Shown here piece by piece: positions 37,901 to 46,153 of a DNA stretch of 64,000 bases; position 1 is the stretch's first letter, and each line of letters starts with the position of its first letter. The notes under the pieces are model-generated. The model was not told the DNA's origin. It saw only the letters and a program-made list of their open reading frames with translations, and did not search any database. Made by a program: the position numbers and the translations under genes. The stretch is from assembly GCA_963825765.1 (NCBI GenBank), contig CAWGUU010000009.1, positions 459,978-523,977 on the forward strand, in the 5' to 3' direction. Source of the DNA: CAWGUU01 sp963825765. Lineage in GTDB: Bacteria > Actinomycetota > Acidimicrobiia > Acidimicrobiales > AC-14.

Positions 37901-39598
37901 TTGAACGTCGAGCACCGGACTATCGAGTCGCAGCTCGAGGACTCCGGCCACGACGCGAACTGGCGTACGCCCACCGTCCACGACCCCGTTGCGCTCCTGC
38001 GCCACTTCGAGGACAGCAACCGGTTCCATCGCGACGCCGGGCTTGGCCGCATCTACCACTCCAGCGCCGTCTCGCTCCGGGAGAACGTCGCCCACAACAG
38101 CCTGCACATCATCGTCGACGGCAACCGGATCGCCGCCCACGTCGACCTCGTCTCGCCCCTCGGCCTGCAGGAGGGCAAGACGCGGTACTCGCTGCGGCGG
38201 GCGACGGCCCACAACCTGGTCGGGATGTTCCAGGACGTCCTCCTGATCCTGCGCGGTCGCCACGGCGACCATCGCTGCGAGCTCGACTGCGAATGGGTCC
38301 CGGGAAGGCCACGTCACGCCGCCGACCACGAGGACCTGCTCGATCCGGAGATCGGGGCGTGGAGCGTCCAGATGGAGGCCCGGGTCGCCGGGTCGGTCGA
38401 CGAGGCCCGGCTGCGAGCGGCGCTCGTCGCGACAGTGGGCCCCTCCCCCACCCACGACCCCCTCCACGTGGTGAACTGCGCCGACGACGGCGCTCTCGAC
38501 CAGGCGCGGATTGCGCTCCAGAGCCGACCCGTGGCGGTCACCGAGGTCCCACCCCTGCGGGCGCTGCTGGCCCGGCATCCCGGTGGCGACGTCGTCATGC
38601 TCAACATCAACCACGCCGCGTGCGACGGGTTCGACTCGGCACGGGTGTTGCAGGCCATCGCCGCCGCCTACGCCGCCGGCGCCACCGACGGTGACGGGGG
38701 CAGCAGGCTCGACTTCCTCGCCGACAGCGACCTGCCGGTGCGGCCGGCGTCCGCACCGGTACCCCCGTGGAAAAAGTGGTACCGGAGGGCGGCCGTCGGC
38801 GTGAGGGACCTCCTGGCCCGGCCCGCCCGGCTGGCGCCCGACGGGGCCAGCGACGAGCCTGGGTACGGGTTCCAGCTGGTGAGCCTGTCCGAGGAGGACA
38901 GCCGCGGCATCGTGGCCGCCCACGAACGCCAGAACAGCCGCAACGTCCTCATGGCCGCCCTGCATCTGGCGATCGGGGATTGGAACCTCCAGCACGGTCG
39001 CCCCGGACGGCGGGTCGGCGTCCTCGCCCCCGTCAATCTCCGACCGCGCGATTGGAGAACCGGTCCCGTCGCCAACCTCTCGGTCACGGCCCGGGTGTCG
39101 ACCAACCGGCGCCACCGGGCGGGCCCGGCGTCGGCCCTCCGGTCCATCGCCGCCCAGACGTCCCGCAACAAAGGGACCCGCACCGGCATCGCCCTCATCG
39201 CCGCCCTCGAGCGGACGGGTCTGCTGGGCCTGTGGGCCAAGCAGTCGGTGGTCGTGCTCCAGCCCCTCACCCGCAACCGCGACCTCGACACCGCCCTCCT
39301 CGCCAACATCGGGTGGCTCGAGCAAGGCCCGTCCTTCGGGCCCGGCGCGGGTGAGACCACCGAGGTGTGGTTCTCGGCGCCGGCGCGTGCCCCGCGCAGC
39401 CTGTGCGTCGGTGTGGTGGCGGTCGACGGGCGGCCGCGCCTGACCCTGCGCTACCCGCACCGGCTGTTCGGGGCCGACGCGGCGCGGCGGTTCGCCGACT
39501 GCTACGTGGCCCAGCTGAGGGCGGTGGCCGCCGAGGACGCTCGACGCCCCGCCAACCGCGCGCCGGCGGGCAGAATTCTCCGCAGGTGGCGGGCGTAA
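37901..39598 (+). CDS. Condensation/WS-DGAT-superfamily acyltransferase-like protein
   Basis: 565 residues. The body has the two-lobed chloramphenicol-acetyltransferase fold of condensation domains and wax ester synthases: the active-site HxxxDG motif appears as His238-AAC-Asp242-Gly243 in NINHAACDGFDSARVL, and a later NVLMAALHLAIGDWN plus GRRVGVLAPVNLRP match the second lobe. It probably makes an ester or amide from an activated acyl group; the partners are unknown. No carrier-protein or adenylation domain is nearby. The start is uncertain: TTG 37901 is the first possible codon after a stop and has only a weak GGGA upstream. It lies between a copy of the gltB leader and gltB itself. Confidence 0.7.
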   Translation: MNVEHRTIESQLEDSGHDANWRTPTVHDPVALLRHFEDSNRFHRDAGLGRIYHSSAVSLRENVAHNSLHIIVDGNRIAAHVDLVSPLGLQEGKTRYSLRRATAHNLVGMFQDVLLILRGRHGDHRCELDCEWVPGRPRHAADHEDLLDPEIGAWSVQMEARVAGSVDEARLRAALVATVGPSPTHDPLHVVNCADDGALDQARIALQSRPVAVTEVPPLRALLARHPGGDVVMLNINHAACDGFDSARVLQAIAAAYAAGATDGDGGSRLDFLADSDLPVRPASAPVPPWKKWYRRAAVGVRDLLARPARLAPDGASDEPGYGFQLVSLSEEDSRGIVAAHERQNSRNVLMAALHLAIGDWNLQHGRPGRRVGVLAPVNLRPRDWRTGPVANLSVTARVSTNRRHRAGPASALRSIAAQTSRNKGTRTGIALIAALERTGLLGLWAKQSVVVLQPLTRNRDLDTALLANIGWLEQGPSFGPGAGETTEVWFSAPARAPRSLCVGVVAVDGRPRLTLRYPHRLFGADAARRFADCYVAQLRAVAAEDARRPANRAPAGRILRRWRA

Positions 39599-39648
39599 CT
39601 CCTTCGGTGCCGACGGTACCTGTGCAGGTGCCGAGTGAGTCGGTCGGG

Positions 39649-39836
39649 TAGAATCATCGGCCAACCCAGGCAGCGGCAACGGCGCCTCTGCGGGCTCCCT
39701 GTCTGGCTCTTTCCACCCACACCGAAGTCTGGTCACACCGAAGTCTGCTTTCCGGCTTCACCCCGAAGTGCCCCGGTTCCCGGGGTCGTCTTTCCGCCCG
39801 CACTCTCGTCCCGCCCGCCTGCGAGGAGGCACCTTG
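39649..39836 (+). promoter_or_regulatory. gltB promoter and long leader with hairpin and repeats
   Basis: TAGAAT at 39649-39654 is a -10 box, giving a leader of about 175 bases. It opens with a stem formed by CCAGGCAG (39666-39673) and CTGTCTGG (39699-39706). Downstream, CACACCGAAGTCT occurs at 39718-39730 and 39734-39746, and a variant CACCCCGAAGTG at 39759-39770. GAGGAGG at 39823-39829 is the ribosome-binding site. The leader does not fit a riboswitch class I can name; the hairpin and repeats are candidate regulatory sites for nitrogen control. Confidence 0.5.
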
Positions 39837-42800
39837 ATGGGTCCCGAACGTGACGCCTGCGGTATCGGCTTCGTCGCCGACAGCTCCGGACGTGCATCCC
39901 GCGCCATCGTGTCCGCCGCCCTCCACGGGCTGGCGTGTGTGAAGCACCGCGGCGCCCTGGCCGCCGACGCCCGGTCCGGCGACGGTGCCGGTCTCCTGGT
40001 CCCCATCCCGCCGGCCATCTTCGGGACGGACGACGAGGGCCGGCCCCACGGCGTGGCCATGCTCTTCGTGCGGGGCGACGACCCCCGGGCCGAGGTCGAG
40101 GCCGCCGCCGCCGAGGAGGGGATCGAGGTCGTCGACTGGCGCACCGTTCCGACCGACGACGACCAGCTGGGCGAGCTGGCCATGGCCACCCGTCCCCGGA
40201 TCGTGCAGGCGGTGCTGGCCACCGACGTGCGCGCCCCCGAGCGCGCCGCCTTCCGGTTGCGTCGGCGCATCGACGCCACGACCAGCGGCACCTACGTGGC
40301 CTCGTCGTCGTTCAGGACTGTCCTCTACAAGGGCCTGGTCGTCGCCGACGCCCTTGCTGCGTTCTACGTCGACCTGGCCGACGAGCGCTTCGCCGCCTCG
40401 TTCGCCATCTTCCACCAGCGCTTCTCCACCAACACCCTGCCCACGTGGGAGCGGGCCCAGCCGTTCCGGATGCTGTGCCACAACGGCGAGATCAACGCCC
40501 TGGCCGGCAACTCCAACCGCATGCGGGCCAGGGCCGTGCTGGGATCGGAGGCGGCCGGGCTCGGCCCCGAGGAGCTGTTCCACCCCGTTCTCGACGAGTC
40601 CGACTCCGACTCCGGCCAACTGGACTCGGCCGTCGAGCTGCTCACCCGGGCCGGTCGCGATGTCCGCCACGCCATCGCCATGACCATCCCCGAGGCGTGG
40701 GAGGGCGAGAAGGACATCGACCCCGCGGTGCGGGCGTTCTACCGGTACCACGCCTCCCTGATGGAGCCGTGGGACGGCCCGGCCGGCGTCGTCTTCACCG
40801 ACGGCGTGGGCGTGGGCGCCAGCCTCGACCGCAACGGTCTGCGGCCCCTGCGCTACTCGGTGTGCGAGGACGGCTTCGTGGCCTGCTGCTCGGAGACCGG
40901 GGCAGTCGACGTGTCCGGGCACGGCATGGTCCGGCGCGGGCGCCTCGGTCCCGGCCAGATGCTGTTCGTCGACCCCACCCGCGGCTTCCTCGACGACCAC
41001 GCCTGCAAGGAGCGCCTCGGCGCCGGCGGGCTGTACGGCCGGTGGGCGGCCGACGGGCTGCGCCCGTTCTCACGGGGCCGGGCCATCGAGCAGACGCCGG
41101 AGCCGGAGGAGATCGAGCGCCGCCAGGCCATGTTCGGCTACTCCAAGGAGGAGCTGGCCATGATGCTGCGGGCCATGGCCAACGACGCCAAGGAGCCCAC
41201 GTTCTCCATGGGCGACGACTCCCCGCTCCCCCACCTGGCCGGCCGCCCCCGTCCCCTGCACCACTACCTCAAGCAGCGGTTCGCCCAGGTCACCAACCCG
41301 CCCATCGACCACCTGCGCGAGCGGCTGGTCATGAGCCTGCGCACGCTCCTCGGCCCCCGGCACCCGATCCTCTCCGACGGCCCCGAGGCCGCCGAGCTGC
41401 TGGTGCTGAAGTCCTTCTTCCTGTACCCGTCGGCCGTCGTCGAGCTGCTGACGTCGGACCCGGGCTTCGGCGTCGCCCACCTCGACGCCACGTTCCGGCC
41501 GGCCGACGGTCCCGGGGCGCTACGGGCGGCCATGGGGCGGCTGTGCGACGCCGCCGAGGAGCTGGCTACCGCGGGCACCGGCATCCTCATCGTCGACGAC
41601 GGCGGGGTGGACGAGGAACGGGCTGCCATACCGGCGCTTCTCGCCACCGGCGCCGTCCACGCCCGCCTGGTCAGCCGCGGCCTGCGGTCGGCGACGTCGC
41701 TGGTGATCTCCACCGACGACGCTCGCGACACGCACTACATCGCCTGCCTCCTCGGCTGCGGCGCCGACGCCATCTCCCCCGCCCTGGCCCTGGAGACGGT
41801 GGCCCACGAGGCCGACCACAACGTGGAGGTCGAGCTCTCGGGGCCCGACGCCCAGGCCCGGCTCCAGGCGGCCATGGAGGACGGCGTCCTCAAGATCATG
41901 TCGAAGATGGGGATCTCCACCGTCGACTCCTACCGGGGCGCGCAGATCTTCGAGATCATCGGGCTGGGGCCCGAGGTGGTCGACGTGTGCTTCCCCGGGA
42001 TGCCGTCGATCGTCGGCGGGATCGGGTGGGACCAGCTCGAGTTGGACGCGGTCGAGCGCCACGGTCAGGGCCGACTGGGCGAGGGCGGCTACTACCGCGT
42101 GCGCAAGAAGGGCGAGTTCCACACCCACACCGACGAGGTGGTCAAGGCCCTCAACGAGATGAAGGCCGCCCACCTGCTCCAGTCGGCGATCAAGGGGGCG
42201 AATGGCCCGGTGAGTTCGCCCGGTGGCAACGGGAGCGACAACGGGAACGGCGACAAGGACGGAAGCGACAAGTACAAGCTGTTCGCGGACCTTGTGAACG
42301 GCCGCCCGCCCACCGAGCTCCACGACATGTTCGAGCTGGTGGCGGCCGGGCCGCCCGTCGACCTCGAGGACGTGGAGCCGGCCCGCGCCATCACCAGGCG
42401 ATTCTCCACCGGGGCCATGTCCCACGGCGCCCTCAGCCGGGAGGCCCACGAGACGCTGACCGAGGCCATGAACCTGATCGGCGGTCTTTCCAACTGCGGC
42501 GAGGGGGGCGAGAGCTTCGAGCGGTTCAAGACCCGCGGCCAGCCGAGGGGCGACAAGAACAGCAGGATCAAGCAGATCGCCTCCGGCCGCTTCGGCGTCA
42601 CGCCCGAGTACTGCGCCTTCGCCGACGAGCTGAACATCAAGATCGCCCAGGGTTCCAAGCCCGGCGAGGGCGGCCAGATCCCGGGCAACAAGGTGTCGGA
42701 GGAGATCGCCGCCCTGCGGCACACCCAGCCGGGCATCGGGCTGATCTCTCCTCCCCCGCACCACGACATCTACTCCATCGAGGACCTGGCCCAGCTGATC

Positions 42801-44270
42801 TACGACCTCAAGCAGGTCAACCGCAACGCCGACGTCTCTGTCAAGCTGGTGGCCGAGGACGGCGTGGGCACCATCGCCGCCGGCGTGGTCAAGGCGCTGG
42901 CGGAGGTCGTGCACATCAGCGGCTGCAACGGCGGCACCGGGGCGTCACCGCTCACGTCGATCAAGCACGCCGGCCTGCCGTGGGAGCTGGGCGTGGCCGA
43001 GACCCAGCGGGCCCTGATCGACAACGGCCTGCGCGACAGGGTCCGCCTGCGCATGGACGGCGGGCTGATGACCGGCCGCGACGTCCTCATGGCCGCCCTC
43101 CTTGGCGCCGACGAGTACTCGTTCGGCACCGCGGCGATGATCGCCGAGGGCTGCATCATGCTGCGGGCCTGCCACAAGGACACCTGCTCCACTGGCATCG
43201 CCACCCAGCGTCCCCACCTGCGGGCCAAGTTCGCAGGGACGCCCGAAGGGGTGGCGGCGTACATGCTCTTCCTCGCCGAGGAGGTCCGCGAGCTGCTGGC
43301 CGGGCTGGGGTTCCGCACCCTCGACCAGGCCATCGGTCGGGTCGAGTGCCTGCGCCAGAAGGTCACCGGCGACCCCCGCGCCGACGCCATGGACTTCTCG
43401 CCGCTGATCGCCCCGCCGGCCGACCTCGAGGCCCCCCGGCACTTCGTCAAGCCGGTCGAGATCCAGCGGCCCCGCTCCGCCCTCGGCGACAAGCTGGTCG
43501 ACGATGCATTCAAGGGCGTGTGGGACGGCGCCGTCGTGCCCCTGCGGTACAAGATCGGCAACGCCGACCGCACGATCGGCGCCGCCCTCGGGGGGGCGCT
43601 GGCCCTGGAGTTCGGCTCCGCTCCCCCGCCGGGCACGGCCGCCGTCCGCTTCGACGGCTCCGCCGGGCAAAGCTTCGGCGCCTTCCTCGGCCCGGGTATC
43701 GAGTTCGAGCTCGTCGGCGAGGCCAACGACTACGTGGGCAAGGCCATGGCCGGGGGTCGCATCGTCATCCGGCCGCCCGAGGACGACGCCGGCACACCCG
43801 TGCTGGCCGGCAACACCTGCCTCTACGGCGCCACCGGCGGCGAGCTGTTCATCGCCGGCTCGGCCGGCGAACGGTTCGCGGTGCGCAACTCGGGCGCCAG
43901 CGCGGTGGTGGAGGGCGTCGGCGACCACGCCTGCGAGTACATGACCGGTGGCCTCATCGTGATCCTGGGCCCCGTCGGCTACAACCTCGGCGCCGGCATG
44001 ACCGGCGGCCAGGCCTTCGTGTGGGACCCGGGCGGGCACCTGTCCAGCCGCCTCAACACGGCCCTGGTCGAGGCCGCCAGGCCCGACGACGAGTTGGTCG
44101 AGGTGCTGCGCTGGAGGATCGAGCGCCACGCCGAGTTCACCGGGTCGTCGGTGGCCACCGCGCTGCTCCAGGACTGGATCGCCGCCATCGACGACATGTG
44201 GCTGGTGGCCCCGGTCGACCAGATCCGCCGCATGGAGGCGCAGCGCGCCAGCCAGGTCACCGGCGTCTAG
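39837..44270 (+). CDS. gltB: Glutamate synthase large (alpha) subunit
   Basis: 1477 residues. ATG 39837 sits 7 bases after GAGGAGG. Cys8 in ERDACGIGFVAD is the N-terminal nucleophile of the class II glutaminase domain, exposed after removal of seven residues. The central and FMN-binding synthase domains follow, with the 3Fe-4S cysteines Cys1106-x5-Cys1112-x4-Cys1117 exactly spaced. The C-terminal GXGXG beta-helix domain starts near residue 1240. A Gly/Asn/Asp linker (NGSDNGNGDKDGSDK) near residue 800 is an unusual insertion. The enzyme makes two glutamates from glutamine and 2-oxoglutarate. The small subunit gene gltD, normally adjacent, is not in the window. Confidence 0.96.
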   Translation: MGPERDACGIGFVADSSGRASRAIVSAALHGLACVKHRGALAADARSGDGAGLLVPIPPAIFGTDDEGRPHGVAMLFVRGDDPRAEVEAAAAEEGIEVVDWRTVPTDDDQLGELAMATRPRIVQAVLATDVRAPERAAFRLRRRIDATTSGTYVASSSFRTVLYKGLVVADALAAFYVDLADERFAASFAIFHQRFSTNTLPTWERAQPFRMLCHNGEINALAGNSNRMRARAVLGSEAAGLGPEELFHPVLDESDSDSGQLDSAVELLTRAGRDVRHAIAMTIPEAWEGEKDIDPAVRAFYRYHASLMEPWDGPAGVVFTDGVGVGASLDRNGLRPLRYSVCEDGFVACCSETGAVDVSGHGMVRRGRLGPGQMLFVDPTRGFLDDHACKERLGAGGLYGRWAADGLRPFSRGRAIEQTPEPEEIERRQAMFGYSKEELAMMLRAMANDAKEPTFSMGDDSPLPHLAGRPRPLHHYLKQRFAQVTNPPIDHLRERLVMSLRTLLGPRHPILSDGPEAAELLVLKSFFLYPSAVVELLTSDPGFGVAHLDATFRPADGPGALRAAMGRLCDAAEELATAGTGILIVDDGGVDEERAAIPALLATGAVHARLVSRGLRSATSLVISTDDARDTHYIACLLGCGADAISPALALETVAHEADHNVEVELSGPDAQARLQAAMEDGVLKIMSKMGISTVDSYRGAQIFEIIGLGPEVVDVCFPGMPSIVGGIGWDQLELDAVERHGQGRLGEGGYYRVRKKGEFHTHTDEVVKALNEMKAAHLLQSAIKGANGPVSSPGGNGSDNGNGDKDGSDKYKLFADLVNGRPPTELHDMFELVAAGPPVDLEDVEPARAITRRFSTGAMSHGALSREAHETLTEAMNLIGGLSNCGEGGESFERFKTRGQPRGDKNSRIKQIASGRFGVTPEYCAFADELNIKIAQGSKPGEGGQIPGNKVSEEIAALRHTQPGIGLISPPPHHDIYSIEDLAQLIYDLKQVNRNADVSVKLVAEDGVGTIAAGVVKALAEVVHISGCNGGTGASPLTSIKHAGLPWELGVAETQRALIDNGLRDRVRLRMDGGLMTGRDVLMAALLGADEYSFGTAAMIAEGCIMLRACHKDTCSTGIATQRPHLRAKFAGTPEGVAAYMLFLAEEVRELLAGLGFRTLDQAIGRVECLRQKVTGDPRADAMDFSPLIAPPADLEAPRHFVKPVEIQRPRSALGDKLVDDAFKGVWDGAVVPLRYKIGNADRTIGAALGGALALEFGSAPPPGTAAVRFDGSAGQSFGAFLGPGIEFELVGEANDYVGKAMAGGRIVIRPPEDDAGTPVLAGNTCLYGATGGELFIAGSAGERFAVRNSGASAVVEGVGDHACEYMTGGLIVILGPVGYNLGAGMTGGQAFVWDPGGHLSSRLNTALVEAARPDDELVEVLRWRIERHAEFTGSSVATALLQDWIAAIDDMWLVAPVDQIRRMEAQRASQVTGV

Positions 44271-44286
44271 CGGCCCCACATTCCCG

Positions 44287-44339
44287 CCGAACTAGGGCCA
44301 CACAGTCGCGCCATACGCGACTACGTGACCCCAGTTCGG
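44287..44339. terminator. 53-base palindrome with CATA apex between convergent genes
   Basis: Arms 44287-44310 and 44316-44339, 24 bases each, pair with four mismatches; loop CCATA. All four mismatches are of the C-A kind on the plus strand and therefore become G-U pairs in RNA copied from the minus strand. So the hairpin is fully paired only in the transcript of the minus-strand operon that ends at 44352, pointing to a terminator for that operon. Confidence 0.65.
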
Positions 44340-44351
44340 TTTGGTACCCCC

Positions 44352-44855
44352 CTACGCCAGGTCGTAGACCTCCACGGCCGGCCTGGAGAGGAGGCGGTGT
44401 GCCATCTCCTGCTTGAGGACGGCGAGATGGCGGTCCTCGTCGGTCGAGCGCCCTGCCTTGCGGGAGAGGGCGATGAACTCGTCGGTCACGAATCCCTCCC
44501 GGACGACGAGCGTCACCGTGCGGGCCCGGTACACGAGCTCAAAGACGTAGCGCTCCAGGGTTGTACCCCGCTCGGGACGGGCGAGGGTGGGGTCGACGAC
44601 GTAGCGGTCACCCGTGTTCGTGCGCAGGACCATCTCGAACGCGTCCCGCGCGCCGGGTCCGCCGAACGACGTGCGGATGGCGACCTGGCGGCGCTCCACG
44701 GGACCGTCGGGGTCGAGGACGGGCAGCGCCCGCTCCATGACCTTGTAGGCGTGGGCCACCCCGCCCGGATTGCCGGGCCCGTGGTACTTCATCAGGTCCT
44801 CGAACGTGTACGTGATCCGGAGACCGTCCTCCAGGACCTCGAGGGCTCCGGCCAT
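44352..44855 (-). CDS. Unrecognised protein, third gene of a coupled operon
   Basis: 167 residues, not recognised. It contains YTFEDLMKYHGPGNPGGVAH near residue 15, with conserved-looking Tyr-His-Gly and Gly-Gly-Val-Ala-His groups, and a central beta-rich part (VERRQVAIRTSFGGPGARDA). The C-terminus is helical and charged. No signal peptide or membrane segment. Its ATG overlaps the stop of the preceding gene as ATGA, so it is made together with it. The His/Tyr-rich N-terminal motif may be a metal or ligand site; this is inference only. Confidence 0.65.
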   Translation of the reverse strand: MAGALEVLEDGLRITYTFEDLMKYHGPGNPGGVAHAYKVMERALPVLDPDGPVERRQVAIRTSFGGPGARDAFEMVLRTNTGDRYVVDPTLARPERGTTLERYVFELVYRARTVTLVVREGFVTDEFIALSRKAGRSTDEDRHLAVLKQEMAHRLLSRPAVEVYDLA

Positions 44856-45517
44856 CAGCGCCGGTCGAGGCCGGCGGTGGTCAGCTCGCCCTCGGCCAGC
44901 CAGGGCAGGAAGCCGTCGAGGAACCGCTCGGTGGCTGGCATGAAGTACGACCCGAAGTGCGACATCGGGTCGAGGGTGGTCACGACGAGGGTGCCCGGGG
45001 TGCTGACCTCGTCGACGTAGAGCACCGCTCCTCCCCCAGTCACATCGGGCTCGTCATGGGTGACGAGCACTTGGGCTCCCTCGGGCGGCTGCAGGACCCC
45101 GTGGTGGTGCCAGGTGGCGTCCTCCAGACCGAGGTATCGCCACAGGTCGTGCTGGGGCAGGTGGGCGTGGAGCCCGCTTGTCGCCGTCCGATCGAGCCAC
45201 CACCAGTAGTTCGTCGGGGTGTGGGCCCAGTCGATGCCCGGAAGCCAGCCCCGAGGGTGCTCGCCGTACACCGACTGCTCGCCGAACACGACGACGGTCC
45301 GCCCATGCTCCAGCGCCTCGAGCATCCGGGGCCGGGCGGCGTGGAGCTTGCCGGCGTGAAGCCGCTCCGGCACCAGGAGGACGTCGTACTCGGGCAGGTC
45401 GACCTCAGGGAGGTCGGGCAGGTAGACGGTGCCGACCAGCCATTTCGCGTACTTCGGCTCGTGCAGGGCGCGGTGGTGCGCGGCCGAGCCGCCGTAGACG
45501 GCAAGCACCCGTCTCAC
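44855..45517 (-). CDS. Unrecognised protein, possibly glutamine-amidotransferase/ThuA-like fold; second gene of operon
   Basis: 220 residues. The pattern of short strands and helices (VRRVLAVYGGSAAHHRAL, EYDVLLVPERLHAGKL, EHGRTVVVFGEQSVYGEHP) is reminiscent of class I glutamine amidotransferase-like or ThuA-like folds, but no catalytic Cys-His pair is visible. It is rich in Trp and His in the middle (TNYWWWLDRTATSGLHAHLP). GTG 45517 overlaps the stop of the first gene as GTGA. The upstream gene shows a similar alternation and may be a distant paralogue. Cytoplasmic; function unknown. Confidence 0.65.
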   Translation of the reverse strand: MRRVLAVYGGSAAHHRALHEPKYAKWLVGTVYLPDLPEVDLPEYDVLLVPERLHAGKLHAARPRMLEALEHGRTVVVFGEQSVYGEHPRGWLPGIDWAHTPTNYWWWLDRTATSGLHAHLPQHDLWRYLGLEDATWHHHGVLQPPEGAQVLVTHDEPDVTGGGAVLYVDEVSTPGTLVVTTLDPMSHFGSYFMPATERFLDGFLPWLAEGELTTAGLDRR

Positions 45518-46131
45518 CGGCCGGCCCGGACGTTCGACAACCGCGTCGCCTCGCCCTCGACCCAGTCCACGAGCTGCGGGCCGAGGCGGGCGGCCGAGGA
45601 GTCGTCGGCGAAGCCGATGAGGTCGTTGCCGGCGTGCACGAACAACGTCCCCCCGGTGCTCGACCGGTCGACCCAGGTGACCGGCTGCCCGCCCGCCAGC
45701 CTGGCCAGCACCTCCGCCCCGGGAGGCGGGGGGTTGTGGCCGCGGGCGAAGAAGCCGGCCACGCCCCGCCGGAACGTCAGGTCGTGGGCGTCGACCCCAT
45801 CGAAGACGGGATGGGGCGCGACGATCTCCACCACGTAGTCCCGGTGCGAGGAGACCGACGCGGGGACGAACGTGCCGCACCCCGGGAGCCACGGGTGCAG
45901 CAGGTGGCCGCAGAACACCACGACCCGCCCGGCGTCGAGGAAGCCGGAGATCACGTCGCGCTCCCGCATCAGGAGCTCCTGGTCGACCATGCCGGAGATG
46001 TGCAGCGCGCCGTATGGTTCCAGGTCCAGCTCAGCCAGCCGGTAGACGTCCTCGACCTGCATGCGGTCCCGTACCAACGGCTCGGCACTGCGAGACTTCG
46101 TGCCGGTGCGGGCGTCGAGCAGCAGGATCAT
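45514..46131 (-). CDS. Unrecognised protein, first gene of a three-gene coupled operon
   Basis: 205 residues, not recognised. Starts MILLLDARTGTKSRSAEPLV, then LELDLEPYGALHISG-like strands, and DVISGFLDAGRVVVFCGHLLH, where a Cys-Gly-His sits at the end of a strand much as in amidotransferase-like folds. His-rich segments follow (VSSHRDYVVEIVAPHPVFDG). No signal peptide. The gene ends in a GTGA overlap with the second gene. The operon runs toward gltB and ends at the palindrome 44287-44339. Confidence 0.65.
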   Translation of the reverse strand: MILLLDARTGTKSRSAEPLVRDRMQVEDVYRLAELDLEPYGALHISGMVDQELLMRERDVISGFLDAGRVVVFCGHLLHPWLPGCGTFVPASVSSHRDYVVEIVAPHPVFDGVDAHDLTFRRGVAGFFARGHNPPPPGAEVLARLAGGQPVTWVDRSSTGGTLFVHAGNDLIGFADDSSAARLGPQLVDWVEGEATRLSNVRAGR

Positions 46132-46153
46132 CGCGGCGCCCGATGCAGCGGAA

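Noticed and set aside
39660..39836. Glutamine riboswitch in the gltB leader
   Set aside because: The conserved glnA-RNA core sequence as I know it is not present; the leader is left unclassified.
39935..44416. Long open frame in another plus-strand frame over gltB (1493 codons)
   Set aside because: Arg/Gly/Pro-rich shadow without domain content; gltB motifs are all in the other frame.
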